A stretch of DNA of 5,033 nt from an uncultured Anaeromassilibacillus sp. GTDB taxonomy: Bacteria > Bacillota > Clostridia > Oscillospirales > Acutalibacteraceae. The DNA lies in NCBI GenBank assembly GCA_945988865.1, contig CAMFTQ010000065.1:1-5033 (forward strand). Direction: 5' to 3'. The stretch's first letter is position 1. Each line of letters starts with the position of its first letter. The notes below the pieces were generated by a model. The model saw only the letters and a program-made list of their open reading frames with translations. It did no database searches and was not told where the DNA came from. Of the stretch, positions 1-5,022 are shown piece after piece. The translations under genes and the position numbers were made by a program.

Positions 1-63
1 ACAGAGCCGTCAACCGGTGCGACAGAGCCAACAACAGGCACTACAGAGCCGAGCACCGATGAC
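1..63 (+). repeat. Three tandem 21-nt coding repeats (TEP[S/T]T linker)
   Basis: Units at 1-21, 22-42 and 43-63 encode TEPSTGA, TEPTTGT and TEPSTDD. Each begins ACAGAGCC and the codons differ mainly at third positions. The array probably extends upstream of the window. It is a flexible, likely extracellular linker between the catalytic part and the dockerin. Confidence 0.8.
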
Positions 64-306
64 GAGCTGTCCGACTTAATTTACGGCGATGCAAACGGTG
101 ACGGCAAGGTGAATGTCAAGGACGCTACAGAAATTCAGCGTTCTGTTGCAGGTATCATTACATTGTCTGACGTGCTTTCAGTTTGTGCAGACGTAAACCT
201 TGACGGCAAGGTTAATATCGTAGATGTTACCGATATCCAGCGTTTTGCCGCAAATTACGAAGTACCTAATGTCGGAAATAAAATTCCGAACAGCAAATTA
301 CCTTAA
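1..306 (+). CDS. Dockerin-domain protein, C-terminal fragment (5' end outside the window)
   Basis: Frame 1 is open from base 1 to tandem in-frame stops (TAATAA, 304-309), so this is the end of a longer secreted protein. Visible residues 1-19 are a Thr/Glu/Pro linker. Residues 28-51 and 62-85 are two dockerin repeats, each with an EF-hand-like calcium loop (DANGDGKVNVKD and DVNLDGKVNIVD) followed by an F-helix beginning ATEIQR or VTDIQR. In known systems type I dockerins bind a cohesin on a scaffoldin or the cell surface and place a carbohydrate-active enzyme in a cellulosome- or amylosome-like complex. The catalytic part is not in view, so the enzyme activity is unknown. A 16-residue polar tail (EVPNVGNKIPNSKLP region) follows the second repeat. 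An ATG-like reading from GTG 109 would cut the first calcium loop in half and is not the real start. The dockerin assignment is firm; the parent protein is not identifiable. Confidence 0.93.
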   Translation, partial: TEPSTGATEPTTGTTEPSTDDELSDLIYGDANGDGKVNVKDATEIQRSVAGIITLSDVLSVCADVNLDGKVNIVDVTDIQRFAANYEVPNVGNKIPNSKLP

Positions 307-313
307 TAATTAC

Positions 314-339
314 AAAAAGGGGCAAAACCGCCCCTTTTT
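314..339 (+). terminator. Rho-independent terminator of the dockerin gene
   Basis: AAAAAGGGGC (314-323) pairs perfectly with GCCCCTTTTT (330-339) around a 6-nt loop. The 3' arm itself ends in five T, and more T-rich sequence follows (341-352). It starts 5 bp after the second stop codon and separates the dockerin gene from the next operon. The A-run and T-run would also allow some termination on the minus strand. Confidence 0.93.
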
Positions 340-341
340 AT

Positions 342-370
342 TTGCTTTTTTTACTGTAACATTGTATAAT
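342..370 (+). promoter_or_regulatory. Sigma-A-type promoter of the kinase/PqqD/S26/NTase operon
   Basis: TTGCTT (342-347) serves as -35 and a perfect TATAAT (365-370) as -10, with a 17-bp spacer. The -35 begins just after the upstream terminator's T-tract, which fits an independent transcription unit. The expected start point is near 377, so the leader before GTG 386 would be only about 9 nt. This is read by eye and not mapped. Confidence 0.7.
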
Positions 371-374
371 ATAT

Positions 375-380
375 AAGGTG
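375..380 (+). promoter_or_regulatory. Ribosome binding site for the GTG start at 386
   Basis: AAGGTG lies 5 nt before GTG 386 and supports that start. An ATG at 384 overlaps it but is in another frame and hits a stop after two codons. If transcription starts near 377, part of this site would be missing from the mRNA. Confidence 0.6.
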
Positions 381-385
381 ATAAT

Positions 386-1099
386 GTGTTAAAATGCAAC
401 ATTGGCGGCTTTTGTGTGAATATTCACAGCCGTTTTGACTTTACAAACAACCTGTGCAGACCTTATATTGATAACGGCAATTCTGAACCGCTTTTTGATG
501 TCAGGGTAGGGGAGAGCTTTCTTAAAAAAGAAACAGAAAAAAACAGCCACCTAACCCCTGATATTGTCGAGCATATCTTTCTTGCTTCTGCTTTTTACAA
601 AAAAATTATAAATTTCGGAGGCTTTCTGCTCCATTCCTCCTGCATTTTGTATAAAGGCAAAGCATACCTTTTTTCTGCGCCGTCACAAACAGGCAAATCT
701 ACTCATACCCGCTTGTGGCAATCTGTTTTCGGCAAGGATTATGTCAAAATCATAAATGATGATATGCCCCTTGTCAGATTTACAGACGGCATACCCTTTG
801 CCTGCGGTACTCCCTTTGCCGGCGGAACTAACATAAATATAAATATCTCTGCACCGATTGGCGCAGTTGTTTTTCTTGAAAGAGCGCAGCAAAATCAAAT
901 TGAGAGGATACAGCCGTTTAGCGCAATTCCGCTATTTATTGAGCAGACAAAGCATTTTAACCTTGATATAAGTACATACACCGCACTTCTTGATATGATA
1001 GACGTATTGACGGCTTCAATTCCGATTTATAGGCTGAGGTGCAATAAAAACGAAGACTCGGCAATACTTGCCGAAAAAACCATAGTAACACAGGAGTAA
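386..1099 (+). CDS. HprK-like P-loop kinase (RiPP/PqqD-associated type)
   Basis: This 237-residue protein resembles the HPr kinase fold without being HPr kinase itself. Residues 79-88 (GFLLHSSCIL) carry a His at 83 in the place of the HprK 'HGV' histidine. Residues 98-106 (APSQTGKST) are the Walker A loop with Lys104 and Ser105. Residues 123-131 (INDDMPLVR) carry the Asp125-Asp126 pair that matches the 'ADD' step of HprK. Residues 141-147 (GTPFAGG) form a second glycine-rich loop typical of these relatives, and APIGAVVFLE (156-165) is a following core strand. The separate N-terminal domain of true HPr kinase/phosphorylase is absent; the first 60 residues are a short family-specific segment. 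Known relatives (for example the kinase of the paeninodin lasso cluster) phosphorylate a peptide on serine; here the substrate is unknown. GTG 386 is the start: the first in-frame ATG codes Met127, beyond the P-loop. It is the first gene of a four-gene operon, 5 bp before the PqqD-like gene. Fold assignment is strong; substrate is inference. Confidence 0.87.
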   Translation: MLKCNIGGFCVNIHSRFDFTNNLCRPYIDNGNSEPLFDVRVGESFLKKETEKNSHLTPDIVEHIFLASAFYKKIINFGGFLLHSSCILYKGKAYLFSAPSQTGKSTHTRLWQSVFGKDYVKIINDDMPLVRFTDGIPFACGTPFAGGTNININISAPIGAVVFLERAQQNQIERIQPFSAIPLFIEQTKHFNLDISTYTALLDMIDVLTASIPIYRLRCNKNEDSAILAEKTIVTQE

Positions 1100-1104
1100 T
1101 ATTT

Positions 1105-1368
1105 ATGAAAATAAAGGAAGGATTTTTATTAAGAGAAATCGCAGGCGGTACGGTGGTAGTGCCTGTCGGAAAAACCTCTGTTGACTTCAACGGAATGATA
1201 ACACTAAACGAAACAGGTGCGTTTCTCTGGAAACAGCTCGAAAATGATATTTCTGAAGAAGAATTATTGCGAAGACTTCTTGCTGAATATAACGTTACAG
1301 AGGATTTAGCAAAAAAAGATATTAACGCATTTATAGCTAAGCTAAAGGACGCTGGTTTGATTGATTAA
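1105..1368 (+). CDS. PqqD family protein (RRE-like peptide recognition domain)
   Basis: This 87-residue protein shows the PqqD fold pattern. An N-terminal beta part (residues 6-27) leads into the hallmark DFNGMITLNETGAFLW segment (27-42). A helix follows with the spaced ISEEELLRRLLAEYNV (49-64), then the C-terminal helix KKDINAFIAKLKDAGLI (70-86). PqqD-like domains bind the leader of a ribosomally made peptide and present it to a modifying enzyme; this is known for PqqD and for many RREs, and is inferred here. No radical SAM partner is in the window. CAGGAG at 1091-1096 lies 8 nt before the ATG and overlaps the end of the kinase gene, and the stop overlaps the likely TTG start of the peptidase gene by 8 bp, so translation is probably coupled. 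The length is normal for a stand-alone PqqD protein. Confidence 0.9.
   Translation: MKIKEGFLLREIAGGTVVVPVGKTSVDFNGMITLNETGAFLWKQLENDISEEELLRRLLAEYNVTEDLAKKDINAFIAKLKDAGLID
1344..1349 (+). promoter_or_regulatory. Ribosome binding site favouring TTG 1361
   Basis: AAAGGA sits inside the end of the PqqD-like gene, 11 nt before TTG 1361 and 29 nt before the alternative ATG 1379, which has no good site of its own. This and the family-like N-terminus favour the TTG start. Confidence 0.5.
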
Positions 1369-1834
1369 AATTGTAGATATGTCTGAGCTTGCACCGATAA
1401 TTGTTGAAAAGACAAAAAGCGGCGGCACAGCAACTCTTACGGCACGTGGAACAAGTATGCTCCCGATGCTTTGTGATAACAGGGACGTTGTTACACTTTC
1501 TAAAAAACCTGAAAAACTGAAAAAATATGACCTGCCGCTATATGAAAGAAAAGCAACAGGTCGCTTTGTTGTTCACAGAATACACAAGGTACTTTCTGAC
1601 GGTACATATGTAATCAGCGGAGATAACCAGACAGCTATGGAGTACGGCATAACATATAATGATGTTTTAGCTGTTGTAACAGAGTTTACACATAAGGGCA
1701 AAAAACATTCTACAAATGATCTTTCCTACAAGTTGTATTGCCGTCTTTGGTGTTTTTACCACCTTATCAGAAGAAGTATTCTCTCGCCCTTTAAATCCTT
1801 TATCAAATCCCTGATTTGCAGAGGGGGAGCTTGA
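1361..1834 (+). CDS. S24/S26 family serine peptidase (signal peptidase-like)
   Basis: This 157-residue protein has the S24/S26 core. Residues 30-35 (GTSMLP) hold the likely nucleophile Ser32. Residues 57-61 (DLPLY) lead to FVVHRI (69-74), whose His72 stands where bacterial leader peptidases have Lys. SGDN (86-89) is the third conserved box, with Glu94 after it. A Ser/His pair is the arrangement of ER-type signal peptidases (Sec11, SipW). No N-terminal transmembrane anchor is visible, unlike those enzymes; instead residues 123-153 form a basic, aromatic-rich tail that might touch the membrane. In this operon it could remove a leader peptide, but that is inference; the alternative is a non-proteolytic or LexA-like relative. 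TTG 1361 is preferred because it yields the family-like N-terminus IKIVDMSELAPII and has an upstream AAAGGA; ATG 1379 would give 151 residues. It overlaps the PqqD-like gene by 8 bp and ends 1 bp before the next ATG. Confidence 0.83.
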   Translation: MIKIVDMSELAPIIVEKTKSGGTATLTARGTSMLPMLCDNRDVVTLSKKPEKLKKYDLPLYERKATGRFVVHRIHKVLSDGTYVISGDNQTAMEYGITYNDVLAVVTEFTHKGKKHSTNDLSYKLYCRLWCFYHLIRRSILSPFKSFIKSLICRGGA

Positions 1835-1835
1835 T

Positions 1836-3053
1836 ATGAATAAATCAGCAGATAAAAATACACAGGACAGCTTTGTTTATTTATTAAATCTGATAGCGTC
1901 TGTTCTCAACGGAAAAACGGCTGTATTTGACAAAAATGCAGATTGGTGGGCTGTTCTGACGATTTCTAAAAAACACTCTGTCGAAAATTTGCTCTATTAT
2001 GCTGTTTGCTCCTTCTCTGAAGAGCAAAAAGATGGTATCCCGACAAAAATATTGCACGAGCTGTTCCGTTGTCATTCCGCTTCGGTTGTAAAGGAGTCAA
2101 ATCAACAGTACTACACAGACAAAATTATTGACGATTTTGAGAAAAATCATATAAAAAATATGCCGTTAAAAGGCTATTTTCTTAAAAAGAATTACCCCTC
2201 TCCTGATATGAGGGCAATGAGCGATATTGATATTCTGTTCGATATTTCGGATTATCCGTCAGTCAAAAAAATCCTGACAGCTAATCATAAAATGACGGTT
2301 ACTAACGAATACGACACAACCTTTTCTTACTTAATTGCACCGTATTATTATTTGGAAATGCACTCAAGCCTTGTTGATAAAACTATTGCCAACGACTACC
2401 TTGAAAAAGTATTTGACAGAGCAGTTATCAGAAACGGCTTTGGCTGTTCGTACAAAATGACTGACGAGGATGCTTATATCTATATGGTGTATCACACGGC
2501 AGGTCATTGTATTAACGGCGGCATTGGAATTAAGATGATAATGGATTTTTACGTTTTCATCAAGGCGTTCGGCGAAAAGCTCGATTGGGAGTATGTCAAG
2601 GCTCGCTTGAAAGAAGCAGAGCTGTCTGATTTTGAAGAGTGTATTAAAACGCTTTCGTTTGAGTGGTTTTCAGCTGATAACGTAGTTACAGAACTTGACA
2701 ATATAGGTCAGTTTGTGCTTTTAAGCGGTGCATACGGCAGGTTTGATGTGTCTATGCTTTCACAATCGTTGCAGGATATGAATAAGTCTAAGGAAAAAAA
2801 CAAAAAATCAAACGGAGTTACATTTTTTCTGAAAAATATTTTTCCTCCGTACAAAAAAATGACAATGATATATCCCATTGTAAAAAAACTGCCGTTTCTG
2901 TATCCTTTTTCGTGGGTTTACCGCTGGATTCAACGTCTGATTCAGGACAGAAATAATGCAATCGGCAAAGCAAGGCTAAGTCTTAGATATGTTGACGAGG
3001 ATGAAAAAAACTACTATCAGAATACAATGAAAGAAATGGGACTATATAAATAA
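1836..3053 (+). CDS. Uncharacterised nucleotidyltransferase family protein (PF14907-type)
   Basis: This 405-residue protein matches the 'uncharacterised nucleotidyltransferase' family by pattern. MPLKGYFLKKNYPSPDMRAM runs into SDIDILFD (109-136), where Asp130 and Asp132 are the likely metal-binding pair. LEMHSSL (173-179) is the later strand carrying acidic Glu174. HTAGHCINGGIGIKM (220-234) followed by D237 is the conserved His/Gly-rich helical segment. IFPPYKKM...YPIVKKLPFLYPFSWVYR (335-363) is a C-terminal signature seen in clostridial members. Members are thought to transfer a nucleotide to some acceptor, but the donor and acceptor are not known; one such gene sits in the paeninodin lasso cluster. 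The start is well supported: GGGGGAG (1823-1829) lies 6 nt before ATG 1836, and only 1 bp separates it from the peptidase stop. It is the last gene of the operon, with a terminator hairpin starting 5 bp after the stop codon. Confidence 0.85.
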   Translation: MNKSADKNTQDSFVYLLNLIASVLNGKTAVFDKNADWWAVLTISKKHSVENLLYYAVCSFSEEQKDGIPTKILHELFRCHSASVVKESNQQYYTDKIIDDFEKNHIKNMPLKGYFLKKNYPSPDMRAMSDIDILFDISDYPSVKKILTANHKMTVTNEYDTTFSYLIAPYYYLEMHSSLVDKTIANDYLEKVFDRAVIRNGFGCSYKMTDEDAYIYMVYHTAGHCINGGIGIKMIMDFYVFIKAFGEKLDWEYVKARLKEAELSDFEECIKTLSFEWFSADNVVTELDNIGQFVLLSGAYGRFDVSMLSQSLQDMNKSKEKNKKSNGVTFFLKNIFPPYKKMTMIYPIVKKLPFLYPFSWVYRWIQRLIQDRNNAIGKARLSLRYVDEDEKNYYQNTMKEMGLYK

Positions 3054-3058
3054 AGAAT

Positions 3059-3096
3059 GCTCGGTGATTACAAATGTCAATCTGTAATCACCGAGC
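3059..3096. terminator. Bidirectional terminator shared by the operon and rex
   Basis: GCTCGGTGATTACA (3059-3072) and TGTAATCACCGAGC (3083-3096) form a perfect 14-bp stem with a 10-nt loop. On the plus strand TTATTTAT follows; on the minus strand ATTCTTTATTTATA follows. It lies between convergent stop codons at 3053 and 3101, and each T-rich tail runs into the end of the opposite gene. Confidence 0.88.
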
Positions 3097-3100
3097 TTAT

Positions 3101-3733
3101 TTATCTCTGATTCATTCTGTAGCACAAGGTCATTAAGCTGTCGCTCATATGCACATTTTCAACTATTGTGTCCTTGTACTCGCTTGCTATATCGTAATGA
3201 CTGAAATTCCAGTAGCTTTTAATTCCCTTGCTGTAAAGTCGTTCTATAACAAGCTCCACACCGTTTCTTGGCATACACAGAATTGCGGCGTCTATTGTGT
3301 GGCTGTCGCAAAAGCTTTCTATTTCTTCATCGGGTCTTATTTCTATTCCACGCAGAATCTGCCCTGCAAGGTCCGGGTTTTTGTCAAAAATTCCGACAAG
3401 CTCAAACCCTCTTGCCTCAAAATGCATATGCTTTGCAACTGCCGTTCCCAAATTTCCTGCGCCGATTATTATAGCCTTGAACTGCCTGTTAAGACCTAAA
3501 ATCTCGCCGATTTCAAGCTTGAGCTGTTTTACGCTGTAGCCGTAGCCCTGCTGTCCGAAGCCACCAAAGCAGTTTAAATCCTGCCTTACCTGTGAAGCTG
3601 TGACGTTCATAATGTCAGCGAGCTTTTTTGATGAAATCCGTTGTGTTTCCTGATTGTCAAGATACGACAAAAAACGGTAATATCTCGGCAGTCTTCTTAT
3701 AACCGACATTGAAATGTTTTCTGATTTTGCCAA
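3101..3733 (-). CDS. rex: Redox-sensing transcriptional repressor Rex
   Basis: Rex is a homodimeric repressor that leaves DNA when the NADH/NAD+ ratio rises and controls fermentation and respiration genes. Numbering from TTG 3733 (210 residues), VIRRLPRYYRFL (11-22) is the Rex N-terminal signature, and residues 34-66 are the winged helix, including VTASQVRQDL and FGGFGQQGYGY. IIIGAGNLGTA (88-98) is the Rossmann NADH loop, FDKNP (116-120) ends the second strand, and YWNFSHYDI (174-182) is the late conserved motif next to the nicotinamide. The fold is complete and of normal length. The start is uncertain: TTG 3748 adds five residues but its nearest purine-rich site is 16 nt away inside a hairpin; TTG 3733 gives a typical MAKSENIS beginning behind GGATGTGG; ATG 3709 gives 202 residues. 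It lies downstream of icd on the same strand and converges on the plus-strand operon. No clear Rex operator is visible in the window. Confidence 0.95.
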   Translation of the reverse strand: MAKSENISMSVIRRLPRYYRFLSYLDNQETQRISSKKLADIMNVTASQVRQDLNCFGGFGQQGYGYSVKQLKLEIGEILGLNRQFKAIIIGAGNLGTAVAKHMHFEARGFELVGIFDKNPDLAGQILRGIEIRPDEEIESFCDSHTIDAAILCMPRNGVELVIERLYSKGIKSYWNFSHYDIASEYKDTIVENVHMSDSLMTLCYRMNQR

Positions 3734-3764
3734 ATATACCACATCCAAACAAAAATTCAGACAA
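3733..3764 (-). promoter_or_regulatory. rex: Possible weak extended -10 promoter for rex
   Basis: Read on the minus strand, TGG precedes TATATT (3738-3733), giving a TGn extended -10. The only -35-like hexamer is TTGTCT (3764-3759), 20 bp away, which is too far for a standard promoter. If real, transcription would begin near 3726 and rex would have to start at ATG 3709, which lacks a good ribosome site. Read-through from icd is the alternative. Confidence 0.25.
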
Positions 3765-3790
3765 CCCCTGTGCTGTTTGGCACAGGGGTT
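3763..3790 (-). terminator. Hairpin terminator or attenuator between icd and rex
   Basis: AACCCCTGTGC (3763-3773) pairs perfectly with GCACAGGGGTT (3780-3790), an 11-bp GC-rich stem with a 6-nt loop. It starts 8 bp after the icd stop codon. On the minus strand TTGTCTGAATTTTTG follows, so the T-run is delayed and interrupted. It may terminate icd only partly and let some transcripts continue into rex. Confidence 0.75.
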
Positions 3791-3798
3791 TGTAATAA

Positions 3799-5007
3799 TT
3801 ACAGCATTTCTGCAAGTCTTTCGTTTACTGCGTGTAAAAAGTCCTCGGTGTTTACCTTTGTCTTGTTTTCAAGCTTAGAAATAAGGTAAAGGTCGCCTGT
3901 CATTACGCCGTCCTCAATCGTCTTGATTGTAGCCTTTTCAAGCTTATTTGCAAAGTCAACAAGGTCAGGTGTGTTATCAAGCTCGCCTCTTTTTCTGAGT
4001 GCGCCTGTCCAAGCGAAAAGTGTAGCAACAGAGTTTGTTGAGGTTTCTTCGCCCTTTAGGTGCTTGTAGTAGTGACGCTGAACTGTGCCGTGTGCAGCCT
4101 CGTACTCGTAAATACCGTCAGGAGAAACAAGAACGCTTGTCATCATAGCAAGTGAACCGAAAGCTGTAGCTATCATATCGCTCATAACGTCACCGTCATA
4201 GTTTTTGCAAGCCCAGATGTAGCCACCGTTACTGCGGATAACACGTGCAACAGCGTCATCAATCAGTGTGTAGAAGTATTCAATGCCCTGTGCTTCAAAC
4301 TTCTCTTTATACTCATTTTCGTATATTTCTGCGAAAATATCTTTAAATCTGTGGTCGTACTTTTTGCTGATTGTGTCTTTTGTCGAGAACCACAAATCCT
4401 GCTTTAAGTCAAGTGCATAGTTAAAGCAGGCTCTTGCAAACGAGCCGATGCTCTCGTCAAGGTTGTGAAGTCCCTGAATAATACCGTCTGACTTGAAATC
4501 GTGGATAAGCGCTCTTTCCTCACTGCCGTCAGCCTTAGTTACGCAAAGCTCAGCCTTTGAGCCTTTTTCAACTCTCATTTCTGTGTTTTTGTAAACATCA
4601 CCGTAAGCGTGACGAGCGATTGTGATAGGAGCAGTCCAAGTAGGAATATACGGAGTAATGCCCTTTACAAGAATAGGGGAGCGGAAAACAGTGCCGTCAA
4701 GCATAGCACGGATTGTGCCGTTCGGTGACTTCCACATTTCCTTAAGGTTATATTCAGGCATACGTGCGGCGTTTGGTGTGATAGTTGCACACTTTACGGC
4801 TACACCGTATTTCTTAGTAGCGTTTGCACTGTCGATTGTTACCTGATCATCTGTTTCGTTTCTATGAACAAGACCCAGATCGTAGTACTCTGTGTTCAAA
4901 TCAATATAAGGAGTAAGCAAAATATCCTTTATCATCTGCCAGATAACTCTGGTCATTTCGTCGCCGTCCATCTCTACAAGAGGTGTTTTCATCTGAATTT
5001 TTGCCAT
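3799..5007 (-). CDS. icd: NADP-dependent isocitrate dehydrogenase, eukaryotic-type subfamily
   Basis: The enzyme oxidatively decarboxylates isocitrate to 2-oxoglutarate and CO2, reducing NADP+, and so supplies carbon for glutamate synthesis. From ATG 5007 it has 402 residues and aligns by eye along its whole length with human IDH1/IDH2 rather than E. coli Icd. Visible landmarks are KCATITP (72-78), SPNGTIR (94-100, with Ser94 and Arg100), Arg109, ARHAYGDVY (131-139, Arg132 and Tyr139), Lys210 in STK, the metal-binding Asp250, Asp273 and Asp277 in LIDD and YDGDVMSD, and the NADP-binding HGTVQRHY (306-313, Arg311 and His312) and STN (323-325). All expected catalytic residues are present. The start is decided by AAAGGA (5022-5017) 9 nt before the ATG; the upstream in-frame TTG at 5016 would touch that site directly. 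rex follows on the same strand after a hairpin. The promoter lies beyond the window edge. Confidence 0.96.
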   Translation of the reverse strand: MAKIQMKTPLVEMDGDEMTRVIWQMIKDILLTPYIDLNTEYYDLGLVHRNETDDQVTIDSANATKKYGVAVKCATITPNAARMPEYNLKEMWKSPNGTIRAMLDGTVFRSPILVKGITPYIPTWTAPITIARHAYGDVYKNTEMRVEKGSKAELCVTKADGSEERALIHDFKSDGIIQGLHNLDESIGSFARACFNYALDLKQDLWFSTKDTISKKYDHRFKDIFAEIYENEYKEKFEAQGIEYFYTLIDDAVARVIRSNGGYIWACKNYDGDVMSDMIATAFGSLAMMTSVLVSPDGIYEYEAAHGTVQRHYYKHLKGEETSTNSVATLFAWTGALRKRGELDNTPDLVDFANKLEKATIKTIEDGVMTGDLYLISKLENKTKVNTEDFLHAVNERLAEML

Positions 5008-5016
5008 TTTTGTCAA

Positions 5017-5022
5017 TCCTTT
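5017..5022 (-). promoter_or_regulatory. icd: Ribosome binding site of icd
   Basis: On the minus strand AAAGGA is followed by TTGACAAAA and then ATG 5007, a spacing of 9 nt. A start at TTG 5016 would leave no spacing at all, so ATG 5007 is the real start. Confidence 0.8.

Noticed and set aside
357..391. Imperfect inverted repeat TAACATT / AATGTGTTA around the operon -10
   Set aside because: It needs a 2-nt bulge and lies in AT-rich DNA, so it is likely to be chance; not listed as an operator.
386..1099. Calling the first operon gene true HPr kinase/phosphorylase (hprK)
   Set aside because: It lacks the HprK N-terminal domain and is shorter than HprK; the LHSS, INDD and GTPFAGG pattern fits the PqqD/RiPP-associated relatives instead.
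683..1190. Minus-strand open frames at 683-898 and 957-1190
   Set aside because: They lie opposite the kinase and PqqD-like genes, have no ribosome site or recognisable domain, and the plus-strand proteins show clear family motifs.
1884..2075. Minus-strand open frame opposite the nucleotidyltransferase start
   Set aside because: It has no support beyond being open; the plus strand is well supported by its ribosome site and family motifs.
386..3053. A complete lasso peptide cluster
   Set aside because: No asparagine synthetase-like cyclase, no transglutaminase-like protease and no precursor are present; the shared families are only the kinase, the PqqD-like domain and the nucleotidyltransferase.
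3149..3539. Three overlapping plus-strand open frames within rex
   Set aside because: They are mirror readings of rex, whose minus-strand frame has complete Rex motifs; the plus-strand products show none.
3749..3798. A Rex operator (TTGTNA-type inverted repeat) between icd and rex
   Set aside because: Only a half-like TTGTCTGAA is present on the minus strand, with no matching second half.
4622..4846. Plus-strand open frame within icd
   Set aside because: It is antisense to conserved Icd residues 54-128 and has no ribosome site or family resemblance.
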